A DNA stretch of 64,000 nt from JAWXTK01 sp044433645 (GCA_044433645.1 JAWXTK010000007.1:18468-82467), one strand, 5' to 3'. Numbered from the stretch's first letter, positions 34,997 through 45,309 are shown. A program made the numbers and translations. The notes: generated by a model from the sequence alone, not told the origin.

Positions 34997-36250
34997 CTAA
35001 AGCAAGCTAACTTTTACTAAATCTAGCTTAGAGCCACTCATTTTCAGCACCGTAATTTGCTTGTTTTCTATAGTTAAGCTCTCGCCCTGCAAAGGCAATC
35101 CTTCGTGATGATAGATGATATAACCTCCCAGGGTTTCATACTCGTCACTCTCCTGAAAATCAAGGCCATATTCCTCGTTAAGATACTCAACCTCAAGCCT
35201 GCACGAAAGTTCATAACTACCGTCCTCATTGCGCCTTTCAACTGTGTCAACCTCATCGTGCTCGTCCTCTATCTCACCAAAAATCTCCTCTAAAATATCT
35301 TCCATAGCCACCATGCCTGCCGTGCCACCAAACTCATCAATTACAACGGCTACTGAACGCTTATTCTTAGTAAAAGAATTTAGCAGACGCTGCGCCGACA
35401 TGGTCTCCGTGACGTAGCTCACATTCATTAGCACTTGTTTTATGGTCTTAGGATCTTTAAACAAACTCTTGGTGTTGACATAGCCTATAATATTGTCTAT
35501 CGAGCCCTCATAAACAAAGATACGCGAATAGTTAGACTCCACAAAAAGCTGGGTTAATTCAATAATAGTAGCCTTAGAATCTATGGCTACAATCTCAACC
35601 CTAGGCACCATACAATCCCTGACTCTAAGGTCTGAGAAATCAAGCGCATTTTGGAATAATTTAAGCTCTGTATCTGTCTTATGTTCAGGGGTTTCCGAGT
35701 CACTCACTTGCTCTAGCAAATCATTTAGATCTGTCTTATCAAAGCTAGAAATATTAGGGTTTGTATTAAGTTTAAGCCCAAAAATCTTCAGCAAAATAAC
35801 CGAAATAAAAGTGGTAATCTTAGCTATGGGATAAAACAAAATATAGAAGACGTAAACCGGGAAACTAAGAGCTTTTAAAAAGAAATTAGGCTGTTCTCTA
35901 AACACAGTTTTAGGAATAAATTCGGCTAAAAATATAATAATAATAGTAGATACCACAGTATCAAAAACCACAGAACCCCTCAGCCACTCTATGCCTATAT
36001 GTGAAGTTAACTCGCTCATATACATAGAGTAAACAACCAGCGCAATATTGTTACCCACCAAAATTGTTGTGATATATTGGCCTGGATGCTTAACAAAAAT
36101 ATCAAGCATATAACCCAGAAAACTACTTTGTTTTTTGTCTATCTCGAGCTTTAATCTATTAGACGATAGAAAAGCTATCTCCATGCCCGAGAAAAAGGCC
36201 GAAAACAACAACGCAGTTAAAACAATTATAATTATATTTACAATACTCAT
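34997..36250 (-). CDS. CNNM/CorC-family membrane protein (HlyC/CorC)
   Basis: Members are proposed magnesium/cobalt efflux proteins; several carry the old label hemolysin. The 417 residues contain a DUF21/CNNM transmembrane domain (about 1-190, four hydrophobic segments beginning IIIIVLTALLFSAFFSGME), a paired CBS domain (about 205-325, with VPRVEIVAIDS) and a C-terminal CorC_HlyC FAD-like domain (about 335-417). It lies between lptC and ppiD. Ion specificity cannot be read from sequence. Confidence 0.9.
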   Translation of the reverse strand: MSIVNIIIIVLTALLFSAFFSGMEIAFLSSNRLKLEIDKKQSSFLGYMLDIFVKHPGQYITTILVGNNIALVVYSMYMSELTSHIGIEWLRGSVVFDTVVSTIIIIFLAEFIPKTVFREQPNFFLKALSFPVYVFYILFYPIAKITTFISVILLKIFGLKLNTNPNISSFDKTDLNDLLEQVSDSETPEHKTDTELKLFQNALDFSDLRVRDCMVPRVEIVAIDSKATIIELTQLFVESNYSRIFVYEGSIDNIIGYVNTKSLFKDPKTIKQVLMNVSYVTETMSAQRLLNSFTKNKRSVAVVIDEFGGTAGMVAMEDILEEIFGEIEDEHDEVDTVERRNEDGSYELSCRLEVEYLNEEYGLDFQESDEYETLGGYIIYHHEGLPLQGESLTIENKQITVLKMSGSKLDLVKVSLL

Positions 36251-36292
36251 AAATTAATCTTTGGGCCTTCGCACCACTTGATTAGATGCAGG

Positions 36293-36874
36293 TTACTCAT
36301 CCTTTGTTGGTTCAACATTTAAACTAACTCTACCCTGGGGTTTACGAAAAATAAAATCCTCCATGCTCTCGTCTGATTCAAAGCCCTCGCCCATTATCAC
36401 ATCATCTTTTTGTGTAATTGTAGAATAAACATTTGAGTATATCCTCTTAGTCTTTTGATTCCAAAACAGCTGCTCAGTCTCCAAAATCTGTCCCTTGGCA
36501 TTTACCGAAACTACATTACCTTTAGCCTCCCAAAGTTTTTGATTTTCATAAAAAATCGCATAGTCTGCCACAAAGGTAGTCTCAATATTTTGGGTTGTAT
36601 CCTCAAAAGTTTCTATCTTAATACCTCGTCTAAATTCCATGTAAGGCTCTTGAGCTAGTTCATATCTCTCTAAAAGTGGGGCATAAAATCTGTAAGACTT
36701 CATCCCATTTTCGGACTGGATTATCGTAAGGGTATCACTTTGCTGAGTCATGATATTCTTGGAACTAGCCGTAGGAGTAACTTGCTTTTGCTCACAAGAA
36801 ATAAGCGAGAAAGCACTCCCTATAAAAAGGAGTGCTAACACTATATGATATTTTATATAATTTCTGTATTTCAT
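36293..36874 (-). CDS. lptC: LPS export periplasmic protein LptC (lipoprotein form)
   Basis: Bridges the inner-membrane LPS extractor to LptA/LptD. I start at the ATG at 36874 (193 residues), since MKYRNYIKYHIVLALLFIGS then leads to a lipobox ending at Cys (SLISC). An earlier start would overlap the upstream TPR gene by 44 bases. The LptC/OstA-like beta region spans about 35-170, with FYAPLLERYELAQEPYMEF and the WEAKGNVVSVNAKGQ strand pair. Anchoring by lipid rather than a transmembrane helix is the form I infer here. Confidence 0.82.
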   Translation of the reverse strand: MKYRNYIKYHIVLALLFIGSAFSLISCEQKQVTPTASSKNIMTQQSDTLTIIQSENGMKSYRFYAPLLERYELAQEPYMEFRRGIKIETFEDTTQNIETTFVADYAIFYENQKLWEAKGNVVSVNAKGQILETEQLFWNQKTKRIYSNVYSTITQKDDVIMGEGFESDESMEDFIFRKPQGRVSLNVEPTKDE

Positions 36875-36893
36875 TAAGGGAATATAAATCTTC

Positions 36894-38237
36894 CTATCTG
36901 CCTTCTCTAACTGTTGTTTTACCAGTAACCCAACCACATTTCACATTAAAAGACTGACCTGTTGTAAGGCCTCTAAAGAAACATTCTTCTTTGCTAGGGA
37001 ACGAAAGCGCATAGTTAATCAAGCTCTCAGAAATCATAGCTTGCTGAGGATCATCAGCTGCAAGCAAGTTTTTAGCCTTAGTCAAAATATCGCTTATCAA
37101 CCAGTAAACTGTTTGAGAATCAAAACCTTCGCATGAGCCCGAGCCTATTGCATAAGCCTGAGCCATAATAATATAAGCATAACCATTCTCTGGATTTGCT
37201 GCCAAAGCCTCCTTAGCAAACTTAACTGCTTTTTGAGGATTTTGAGCTGTTAACTCGCGTGCTGCAATCTGAACCGAGAGATTAGATTTTTTGACAGGAT
37301 CATTCTCTCCCGAAGTTGCAAGGTTAAGATATTTAAGTGATTTCTCGTTATTTTTAAGGTCGCCAAACATATTAGCAAGCGTCATTGCAAGCTCAGAATC
37401 TGGAGCTAGAGCATAAAGTTTTTCCATAACCTCAATAAGGAAAGGACCTGAACATTTAGCTCTATTTAAGAAAGCAATAGCTTTAGACAATATTGCGCTA
37501 TCCTCTGGTGCAGCTGCGATATTAGCCTTAAACAAGTTCTCAAGGTTCTCACAACTAGCAGCACCACTAGCAATAAGCAAAGCATCAAAAGTAGAACGAG
37601 CATCAGCTATGGCAGCCTTATCAGGTGCATTATCAAACAAAGTAGCTAGTTGTTCGTACTCCTCCATTAAGAAAGGAGCCTCGATATTATCACTTTTATA
37701 GTCTTCTGTAAGCTCTTTGAAGTAGATATTCACAAGTCCAAAATCTACGTTATCTCCCTGAGCTACAATAGCTTCTTGAAAATACTTAGTGATATTGTCT
37801 CTATCCATAGGTCTGTTTGCCAAATAATCCTTAGCTTTATTAGCCAAGATTACTGAGCTACCCTGAGTTGCGTGATTACCAAAGCTTTGAACCCTTCTAT
37901 CGTAGACCATCATAAGAGAGTCTATATAAGCATTTTTCTCGGCCAAAGTAGTTGACTGAGCAATTTTTGTTCTATAAATATTAGCTGCAAATATATACAA
38001 GTTCATAAATGCAGTAGGTACTTTGACAAAAAGATTTGGAAGATATTCCATAGCCTTGTCATAGTCTTTAGTTGTGTAAGCATCTTTAAACAAGTTGTAA
38101 TTTTTCACATTGTCTTGTCTTTCCAAAGGACTCTTACCATACTTAGGGTCTTGCATCCAATCCTGCGCACTAGTTGTTTCGATTAGCAAACACGCTAAAG
38201 CAAATGTAAATAGGAGTTTTAGTAAATTTGTTTTCAT
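36894..38237 (-). CDS. Secreted tetratricopeptide-repeat protein
   Basis: A 447-residue exported protein: signal peptide LLKLLFTFALACLLIETTSA (about 4-24), then helical repeats. TPR-like units are best seen at about 45-80, 285-315 and 320-365 (QNPQKAVKFAKEALAANPEN). It belongs to a widespread Bacteroidales family seen next to lptC. A role in envelope assembly is inferred from position only. It is separated by 19 bases from lptC and by 32 from the upstream barrel gene. Confidence 0.75.
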   Translation of the reverse strand: MKTNLLKLLFTFALACLLIETTSAQDWMQDPKYGKSPLERQDNVKNYNLFKDAYTTKDYDKAMEYLPNLFVKVPTAFMNLYIFAANIYRTKIAQSTTLAEKNAYIDSLMMVYDRRVQSFGNHATQGSSVILANKAKDYLANRPMDRDNITKYFQEAIVAQGDNVDFGLVNIYFKELTEDYKSDNIEAPFLMEEYEQLATLFDNAPDKAAIADARSTFDALLIASGAASCENLENLFKANIAAAPEDSAILSKAIAFLNRAKCSGPFLIEVMEKLYALAPDSELAMTLANMFGDLKNNEKSLKYLNLATSGENDPVKKSNLSVQIAARELTAQNPQKAVKFAKEALAANPENGYAYIIMAQAYAIGSGSCEGFDSQTVYWLISDILTKAKNLLAADDPQQAMISESLINYALSFPSKEECFFRGLTTGQSFNVKCGWVTGKTTVREGR

Positions 38238-38269
38238 TGAGTTTTTAATATTTTTTGAGTTTTTTATTT

Positions 38270-39589
38270 CTAGTTATATTTTTGTTTTACAAACCAATAA
38301 TCATCGCCAAACAAGCTCACACCAACCGACACTTTGAAATATTGTTGTTTAAACATATTTGCATTTAACACACCTGTCTGACCTAATTCCAACGATATAT
38401 TTACCGAAGAAATACCTCCTTGTTTGATAGGTACGCCTGCCCCCATGGTTATGCAAGTATCCCACATAGTAGTGTCATACATTTTCATATAGCTATTGCC
38501 CACATTAGCTCCTAGTCTATAACTGATTTTGCTCATAAAGTTTCTCACACTATAACGATTTGGAGTATATTCTCCACCGACTCTAAGTGAATGAGTATCA
38601 GTAAATTTAAGGTCTACATTAGAGTACAACTGCTCATAAGCATCATTTGTGCCAGCCCACGCAGAGTATTTATAATCAAGCACAATATTAGTTTTTCTAT
38701 CTCTATAAGTTGCCCCGACGGTTATTTCATCAGGCTTAGTAAAGTTAGATTTATATTCTTGATCATCGGCCAAATCTTCATAATCATTGTTAGTATAAAC
38801 CACGCGCGATACATTGCTATTTAGCACTCCTCCAAGTAGATAAGTAGCACCCAAACTCAGCGATCTATCCATATCAAAGAGAATATCATAGTGAGCACCA
38901 AAGTTAGCCGTAAAGCTCGAAACATTCTCTTTAGTAGAAACATAAGTAGTATTATAAGACTTACTTCCAGAGTTATTTGTAATAAGACTTGTTCCAAACG
39001 AACGATTTATAGTTCCTAAATAATAAACCAAGTCAACACCTAGCGAGAAATTTTTGAAAACACGTCCACCAACTCCAAGTTTTAATTGTGACACGCTACC
39101 CTCGCCAGTGTAGTAGTTATAGACTGCATTATAGTCAACTGTCTCGCTATAACTCAAATCATCAAGCTCGCTAATAGAATAACCCACGCTACTGTAAGGA
39201 GTCAAACTCAAACTCACACCCCAGCCCTTAGCAACTGGAAAACGCAGCGCTATATCACTCATATTAAACGTATTAGAGCTAGTTTTTGCACTTTCAGAAG
39301 TCAAATAATAGCCTCCTCCCTCGCCACCAAAGCTAAGCAAGAAAGTGTTAGGCACAACATAGCTATTTGTAGCAGGGTTAAGGTAATTTATCTTAATCGA
39401 ACTACCAAAAGCCACACCGGCACTACCCATAGCTCTTAAAAACGATGGAGCACCAGAGTTTATATTGCCTATACCGTAGATAGTGTAAGGCGAAAAAATA
39501 CTCACACTACTTCCGTCCTGGGCTTTAAGACTTAGGGGCGCAAGAAAAACAACTGATAAAACTGCTAATAAATATTTTTTAATCTTCAT
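38270..39589 (-). CDS. Outer-membrane beta-barrel protein, OmpP1/FadL-like
   Basis: A 439-residue protein with signal peptide (MKIKKYLLAVLSVVFLAPLS, cleavage after KAQ). An N-terminal segment is typical of OmpP1/FadL-type transporters (IYGIGNINSG..., ATNSY). Amphipathic strands follow to the C-terminus. FadL-type barrels pass hydrophobic compounds; the substrate here is unknown. The start overlaps the coaX 3' end by 11 bases, suggesting coupling in a coaX-barrel-TPR-lptC order. Confidence 0.72.
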   Translation of the reverse strand: MKIKKYLLAVLSVVFLAPLSLKAQDGSSVSIFSPYTIYGIGNINSGAPSFLRAMGSAGVAFGSSIKINYLNPATNSYVVPNTFLLSFGGEGGGYYLTSESAKTSSNTFNMSDIALRFPVAKGWGVSLSLTPYSSVGYSISELDDLSYSETVDYNAVYNYYTGEGSVSQLKLGVGGRVFKNFSLGVDLVYYLGTINRSFGTSLITNNSGSKSYNTTYVSTKENVSSFTANFGAHYDILFDMDRSLSLGATYLLGGVLNSNVSRVVYTNNDYEDLADDQEYKSNFTKPDEITVGATYRDRKTNIVLDYKYSAWAGTNDAYEQLYSNVDLKFTDTHSLRVGGEYTPNRYSVRNFMSKISYRLGANVGNSYMKMYDTTMWDTCITMGAGVPIKQGGISSVNISLELGQTGVLNANMFKQQYFKVSVGVSLFGDDYWFVKQKYN

Positions 39590-40307
39590 TATATTCTAAT
39601 ATTCTATTTAATCCTAAGGACACTAAATTACTCTCCACTGTTATGGGATAATTAATTTTTTGTGCAAAAAACTCACCATCTCCACCTGTAAAAACCACTT
39701 TTAAATCTTCAAATCTGGAGCTATATTCACGAATATAACCCTCTATTTCATAAATCACACTTAGCACCACGCCACTTTCTATAGCCGTAACACTATCACT
39801 AGCAGGCATTTGTATCTCATCAGGACTACTGCACAAAGGTAATGAGAAAGTATATTCATTCAAAGCTCTGTAACGAGAATTTAATCCTAATGAAATATTC
39901 CCTCCTAAGTATTCTCCATTTTTGTTTACAACATCTACCGTTATGGCCGTACCAAAATCTATAATCAACACATTTTCAGAGCCAAAAACCTCTTTAGCTC
40001 CAACACCAGCAGCTAGCCTATCCGAGCCCAAACTCTCAGGCGTAGCATAAAGGTTCGCGATAGGGGTAGGAGTTTGTGAAGAAAAAATCATAAATTTCTC
40101 AACCTTAGAGCTTATAACGCTCTCTAAATCCTCACACCTTTCACCTGAGCACACCATAATAGCTTTACCAATAGCCTTATAGCGCTCAAAAACCTCACTC
40201 AGCGCAGTTATATCATATTTTTTAAGGCGAAAACTATCTATAACTTTGCCCTTAGAAATAACGCACAACTTTAAATCCGTATTGCCTATATCTACACTTA
40301 GATTCAT
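39579..40307 (-). CDS. coaX: Type III pantothenate kinase
   Basis: Phosphorylates pantothenate, the first step of CoA synthesis, using the ASKHA fold. I take the ATG at 40307 (242 residues, MNLSVDIGNTDLKL); a TTG three codons upstream overlaps the promoter box. Motifs are DIGNT (6-10), SLGSDRLAAGVGA and DFGTAITVDVV, and a late TGGDGEFF. The -7 box TAACTTTG ends just seven bases before the ATG, so the message is predicted to be leaderless or nearly so. Confidence 0.93.
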   Translation of the reverse strand: MNLSVDIGNTDLKLCVISKGKVIDSFRLKKYDITALSEVFERYKAIGKAIMVCSGERCEDLESVISSKVEKFMIFSSQTPTPIANLYATPESLGSDRLAAGVGAKEVFGSENVLIIDFGTAITVDVVNKNGEYLGGNISLGLNSRYRALNEYTFSLPLCSSPDEIQMPASDSVTAIESGVVLSVIYEIEGYIREYSSRFEDLKVVFTGGDGEFFAQKINYPITVESNLVSLGLNRILEYNED

Positions 40308-40313
40308 AAGATG

Positions 40314-40321
40314 CAAAGTTA
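40314..40321 (-). promoter_or_regulatory. -7 promoter box of coaX (leaderless context)
   Basis: TAACTTTG on the minus strand; only six bases (40308-40313) separate it from the A of the ATG at 40307. Confidence 0.5.
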
Positions 40322-40331
40322 AGAAAATTTA

Positions 40332-43300
40332 TTAACCTTCCAATATTTTACTCCACATTTTCTCAAGCTCCTCGCTCGCAGAATTAATGTCTTTTATATC
40401 TCTAACTGTGAGAGCGATACGATTATTGCTCTGACGCAACAAAAATTTTGAACCTTTGTCAGAAATATATCTCATTATCGCCATAAACAAGGGGCTTTTA
40501 TAATATGCACTTTGCTGATTTTCAATAAATTGCAATATCATAAGTCCGTTTTTGACTTTAGCCTTCTCAAAACCTAACTTCACACAAAAACTCCTGAGCG
40601 TTACAACTTGCAAAAGTCTCTTAGCCGCCACAGGCATCTCACCAAACCTATCTGTTAAGTTTTTAGCTAGCACTTCTATCTGCTCGGGCGAGGTAACGGC
40701 ATCAATCTCACGATAAAGTTTAATTTTTTCGGCCGTTTGGCTCACGTAGCTATCAGGCAACAAGGCCTCATGCTCTATTTCTATGTGCGAGTCGGTGATA
40801 AACCGGCGCTCGGGATCTATCACTACCTGAGTATTTTCGTCTAATTCCTGCTCTGGTTCGTCCTCAGCCTTCATCTCTTGTATGGCCTCGTTTAATATTT
40901 TTTGATAAGTTTCAAATCCTATGTCAGCGATATATCCACTTTGTTCACCTCCCAAAATATTTCCTGCACCCCTAATATCAAGGTCCTGCATAGCAATATT
41001 AAAGCCCGAACCAAGCTCCGAAAATTCTTCAATAGCCCTCAGTCTTCGCCTAGCCTCGTCGGTTAGCACTTCATTTGGAGGCGATAATAAATAACAAAAG
41101 GCCTTACGATTTGAACGCCCAACCCTACCTCTTAACTGGTGCAAATCACTAAGTCCAAAGCGATGAGCATCGTTAATTATTATGGTATTAGCATTAGAAA
41201 TATCTATCCCGTTCTCTATTATGGTAGTGGCTAGGAATATATCTGCCTGCCCATAAATGAAGTCCATAATTATCTTTTCTAATTGCGAGGGGTTCATCTG
41301 TCCATGCCCCACAACAACTCTAGCCGTAGGCACTAAACGCTTTAACATGGCCTCTACTTGAAGTATATCCTGCACTCTATTGTGCACAAAATACACCTGA
41401 CCTCCACGCGAAAGTTCTTCATTTATAGCATCGCTAATTATCTGCTCATCAAACACATGCGAATAAGTAGCTATGGGCTGACGATTAGCCGGAGGAGTAT
41501 TTATCACCGATAAATCGCGGGAGCCCATAAGCGAAAATTGCAGGGTTCTTGGTATGGGTGTTGCCGTCAGAGTCAAGGTATCAACGCTCACCTTCATTTG
41601 GCGCAATTTCTCCTTCGCCGAGACTCCAAATTTCTGCTCTTCGTCTATGATTAACAGACCGAGTGACTTGAAATTTATCTCCTTGCCCAAGATTTTGTGT
41701 GTACCTATTAATATATCAATTCGTCCCTCAATAAGATCTTTTTTAATCTGATTGACCTCCTTAGTGGTCTTAACACGCGAGATATGCTCTACTCTCACTG
41801 GGAAATCGCGCATACGTTTGCTAAATGAGCGATAATGCTGCAAAGCCAAAATAGTCGTGGGCACTAAAACAGCCACCTGCTTAGAATCAGCCACGGCCTT
41901 AAACGCTGCCCTCATAGCTACCTCTGTCTTACCAAAACCCACGTCGCCACACACCAGCCTATCCATGGGTTGAGAGCTCTCCATATCTTTTTTCACGGCC
42001 GCAATCGCGCTATTTTGATCGGGCGTATCCTCATACATAAACGATGCCTCTAACTCCTCTTGCATATAAGTGTCAGGTGAAAAAGCAAATCCTTCGCTAG
42101 CCTTACGTTTTGAGTACAAGGCAATTAGCTCACGCGCAATATCTTTTACAGCCTTTTTTGTAGCATTTTTAAGTTTCTGCCATGCACCACTTCCTAGCTT
42201 ATAAATCTTAGGTGCTTCGCTGTCTTTATCCTTATATCTTGAAATTCTGTGCAGCGAGTGAACATTCACAAACAACACATCATTATCTCTATAAACCAGT
42301 TTAATCGACTCCTTGGTCTTGCCGTTTTCAGTGGTTCTCACCAAACCCCCATACCTACCAACACCGTGGTCTATGTGAGTTACATAATCACCCACCTTCA
42401 GAGAATTTAATTCAGCTATCGTAAGGCTTTCCGAAGGCGAAAACTGCCCCTTTATAGTATATCTATCGTAGCGTTCAAATATCTGATGATCAGTATAATA
42501 ACTCGTCTTTAACTCGTGCGAGATAAACCCTGTGTGAAGTCTTAAATCCAAGGCCTCAAACACAGCTTTTTTCTCGCCCAGCGAGTGCATAATATTATCC
42601 AGACGCTCTATCTGCATCTTGTTTTGCGAGAGTATGTAGGTCTTATAACCAAGTGTAGCTCTGGAATTTATATCACTAAGCAGAAGCTCAAATTTCTTAT
42701 TAAATTCAGGCTGAGGCGAGCAATCAAAGTCCACACTAACCTCACTCACTCTCTCTTTGGCCTTGTCCGTGAGCAACAAAAACTGCATCTTAGCGCTCTG
42801 CGTGATAAAGGTTTTAGCACCCGTCACATAATTATCTATCATGCTAGGTTGCTCCAGTTTAGCGAGTACTTTAGTACGTATATCAGTGAATTTTTTAAGA
42901 CAATGATCCAAATCCGAGAACCAATATTTGGCCTCACCCACAAAGTTTGCAAAGCTCATGCGCGAAGGAGAATTTTCTATATCTTTTGTATTTGGCACTA
43001 TATCCACCTGCTCCAATTTCTCTATCGAAAGCTGAGACGCTATCTCAAAACGACGGATAGAATCCACCTCATCGCCAAAGAAATCCAACCTATAAGGCTT
43101 ATTCTCGCTATAAGAAAAAACATCAATTATACCCCCTCGCAAAGAGTACTGCCCAGGCTCAGAGACAAAATCAACCTTAGTAAATTCGCTCTCAGATAAC
43201 ACCTGCACAACAAATTCCTGAGAGAGTTTCTCGCCCTGAGAAATCTTTAGCACACTACGCACAAATTCCTCACGCTCTACAACGCTCTCTACCAAGGCCT

Positions 43301-43673
43301 CGGGATAAGTGCACACTATAAGATAGTCACCCTTAAAATCTTTGAGCGCGTTTAAAGTGCTAGTTCTCTGAATAATACCCGAAGAATCTTGACCTCCAAA
43401 CTGCACCGAGCGCTTATAACTACTAGGAAAAAAACAAACCCTCTCATCGCCTACAAGAGTGTAAAAATCATTACACAGATAAGCAGCATCGTCCTTGTTA
43501 TCCATAACAAAAACGTGCACACCCCCAGTTTTTTTAACCACCGAGCTAGCTACAACAGAGAAAGCCGAACCTACCAAGCGTTTTAATTCTATGGTAGTTC
43601 GGCTTTTTAATTCTTGAACTAATTTCTCACAAGAGGCTGTCTTAGAGAAGCTATCTATTAATTCCTCTCCCAC
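40332..43673 (-). CDS. mfd: Transcription-repair coupling factor Mfd
   Basis: A superfamily 2 translocase that removes RNA polymerase stalled at DNA damage and recruits UvrA. The 1113 residues are in normal order: UvrB-like N-terminal part (about 10-330), RNA-polymerase interaction domain of CarD type (about 420-500, VGDYVTHIDHGVGRYGG), RecG-like helicase (about 540-920) with Walker A CGDVGFGKTEVAMRAA, IDEEQKFG (DEEQ box) and RGRVGRS, then the TRCF C-terminal domain. A gap of six bases to rng suggests co-transcription. Confidence 0.97.
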   Translation of the reverse strand: MGEELIDSFSKTASCEKLVQELKSRTTIELKRLVGSAFSVVASSVVKKTGGVHVFVMDNKDDAAYLCNDFYTLVGDERVCFFPSSYKRSVQFGGQDSSGIIQRTSTLNALKDFKGDYLIVCTYPEALVESVVEREEFVRSVLKISQGEKLSQEFVVQVLSESEFTKVDFVSEPGQYSLRGGIIDVFSYSENKPYRLDFFGDEVDSIRRFEIASQLSIEKLEQVDIVPNTKDIENSPSRMSFANFVGEAKYWFSDLDHCLKKFTDIRTKVLAKLEQPSMIDNYVTGAKTFITQSAKMQFLLLTDKAKERVSEVSVDFDCSPQPEFNKKFELLLSDINSRATLGYKTYILSQNKMQIERLDNIMHSLGEKKAVFEALDLRLHTGFISHELKTSYYTDHQIFERYDRYTIKGQFSPSESLTIAELNSLKVGDYVTHIDHGVGRYGGLVRTTENGKTKESIKLVYRDNDVLFVNVHSLHRISRYKDKDSEAPKIYKLGSGAWQKLKNATKKAVKDIARELIALYSKRKASEGFAFSPDTYMQEELEASFMYEDTPDQNSAIAAVKKDMESSQPMDRLVCGDVGFGKTEVAMRAAFKAVADSKQVAVLVPTTILALQHYRSFSKRMRDFPVRVEHISRVKTTKEVNQIKKDLIEGRIDILIGTHKILGKEINFKSLGLLIIDEEQKFGVSAKEKLRQMKVSVDTLTLTATPIPRTLQFSLMGSRDLSVINTPPANRQPIATYSHVFDEQIISDAINEELSRGGQVYFVHNRVQDILQVEAMLKRLVPTARVVVGHGQMNPSQLEKIIMDFIYGQADIFLATTIIENGIDISNANTIIINDAHRFGLSDLHQLRGRVGRSNRKAFCYLLSPPNEVLTDEARRRLRAIEEFSELGSGFNIAMQDLDIRGAGNILGGEQSGYIADIGFETYQKILNEAIQEMKAEDEPEQELDENTQVVIDPERRFITDSHIEIEHEALLPDSYVSQTAEKIKLYREIDAVTSPEQIEVLAKNLTDRFGEMPVAAKRLLQVVTLRSFCVKLGFEKAKVKNGLMILQFIENQQSAYYKSPLFMAIMRYISDKGSKFLLRQSNNRIALTVRDIKDINSASEELEKMWSKILEG

Positions 43674-43679
43674 TGTTTT

Positions 43680-45221
43680 CTATAATTGTTTACCTTTCTT
43701 ATCAAAAAATTTGCAATCTACAAAACCTGCCGACAAAGAACCTTTAACTTTCAGCCACACAAAATACTTAAACATCCATTTCAGTCTTATAGAAAAAAGA
43801 CCTTTTTTTAAGAAAGCTGCCACAAAAGGGCTAACCTCCAAGCTTAAATATTTGTATTTTTTATCCTGAACAAAGTAAGATATTTGATTCTCTATCTGTC
43901 TGTCCAGCAGCACCGAAGGCACAATTTTACCCGTACCCGAACACGTAGGACACACCTCCGAAGATTCGGCCGTCATAACAGGTCTCACCCTTTGACGAGT
44001 GATTTGCATAAGCCCAAACTTAGACAAAGGAAGTATAGTGTGTTTAGCTCTATCGCTAGCCATAAATTTATACATAGCATCATGCAGCGCCTGACGATTA
44101 TCACCTCTGTGCAGGTCTATGAAATCCACAACTATAATACCACCCATATCTCTAAGGCGCAACTGGCGTGCAATCTCCTCGGCAGCAGCTAAGTTCACCT
44201 CCATAGAGTTCTGCTCTTGGTCATTGCCTTGTTTGGCTCTGTTTCCACTATTCACGTCTATAACGTGCATGGCCTCAGTGTGTTCAATGATAAGATAAGC
44301 ACTCTTTTTAAGCGAAACATACTTAGCAAACAGAGATTTTATCTGCTTAGAAATATCATAGTTATCAAAGATAGGAACCGAACCCTTATATAGTTTAACT
44401 ATCTTGCCTTTTTCAGGAGCAATTACGCTTATATATTGTTTTATTTCCTCGTGCAGAGTCTTGTCGTTTATCACTATGGTGCTAAACGAACCATTGAGCA
44501 AATCACGAATTATCGTGGTAGCTCTATTCATCTCATGCGAGAGAATGCTAGGTATACTTTCCGTTTTCAGCTTTGTAAGAGCTGCTTCCCACTTTTTCAC
44601 AAGTGAGGTTATGTCTTGAGCTATATCAACCTCACTTTGGCCTACTGCCGCAGTTCTGATGATAACGCCGTAATTTCTAGGTAGAACAGAGTCTACGATT
44701 TTCTTCAATCTCTTTTTCTCCTCATTTGAGCGAATTTTTTGCGAGATTGAGATTTTATTTAGGAAAGGTATTAACACTACATGACGACCTGCCAAGGAAA
44801 TCTCCGAGGTTAGTCTAGGGCCCTTAGTCGATATAGCCTCCTTGGCAATCTGCACCAAAATAGGCTGACCCACAGCTAGTTGATTAGCTATCTTACCCGA
44901 CTTGGCCATAGGCTCGCGAGAGAGTCTCACGGCACTAAAACGAAGATTTTTCTTAGCCGTTACGCCACCTACGTATTTGTGTATAGCCTCAAACTGTGGT
45001 CCTAAATCAAGGTAATGGATAAAGGCATCCTTCTCTGAACCTATGCTTATAAAAGCAGCATTTAGTCCAGGCATTATTTTTTTGACCTTACCTAGATAAA
45101 TATCACCCACAGCAAAACCAACTTGGCACTTTTCGACATTAAGTTCAACCAACTTTTTGTCCTCGGCAAGTGCAATATTGATTACTTCGGGTGTTACATC
45201 TATTATTAATTCTTTATTCAT
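43680..45221 (-). CDS. rng: Ribonuclease G/E family endoribonuclease
   Basis: Processes rRNA ends and mRNAs. The 513 residues show an S1 domain inserted near the N-terminus (about 38-125, VGDIYLGKVKKIMPGLNAAF), RNase H/DNase-like catalytic core with the metal-binding pair in VIDVNSGNRAKQ and GGIIVVDFIDLH, and the zinc-link CPTCSGTGK. It lacks the long C-terminal degradosome scaffold, as expected for RNase G. It is preceded by the small basic protein and hup. Confidence 0.95.
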   Translation of the reverse strand: MNKELIIDVTPEVINIALAEDKKLVELNVEKCQVGFAVGDIYLGKVKKIMPGLNAAFISIGSEKDAFIHYLDLGPQFEAIHKYVGGVTAKKNLRFSAVRLSREPMAKSGKIANQLAVGQPILVQIAKEAISTKGPRLTSEISLAGRHVVLIPFLNKISISQKIRSNEEKKRLKKIVDSVLPRNYGVIIRTAAVGQSEVDIAQDITSLVKKWEAALTKLKTESIPSILSHEMNRATTIIRDLLNGSFSTIVINDKTLHEEIKQYISVIAPEKGKIVKLYKGSVPIFDNYDISKQIKSLFAKYVSLKKSAYLIIEHTEAMHVIDVNSGNRAKQGNDQEQNSMEVNLAAAEEIARQLRLRDMGGIIVVDFIDLHRGDNRQALHDAMYKFMASDRAKHTILPLSKFGLMQITRQRVRPVMTAESSEVCPTCSGTGKIVPSVLLDRQIENQISYFVQDKKYKYLSLEVSPFVAAFLKKGLFSIRLKWMFKYFVWLKVKGSLSAGFVDCKFFDKKGKQL

Positions 45222-45245
45222 TGTTTACTTACTTATCTGAAACAG

Positions 45246-45285
45246 ATAAACCTAAAGAGCTCAAAAAAAGCATCTTTAGGTTTAT
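45246..45285 (-). terminator. Hairpin between the 30-residue gene and rng
   Basis: ATAAACCTAAAGA (45246-45258) pairs perfectly with TCTTTAGGTTTAT (45273-45285). There is no long T run after it, so partial termination or an RNA-processing site is as likely as full termination. Confidence 0.55.
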
Positions 45286-45309
45286 ATGACTCATTACATA
45301 AACGACTAC

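Noticed and set aside
36875..36937. Longer lptC with 21 extra N-terminal residues
   Set aside because: Would overlap the TPR gene and bury the lipoprotein signal peptide behind a charged segment.
42585..43199. 204-codon open frame on the plus strand inside mfd
   Set aside because: Lies wholly antisense to a conserved, motif-complete mfd; the translation has no recognisable domain, no promoter box and a composition expected of a shadow frame.
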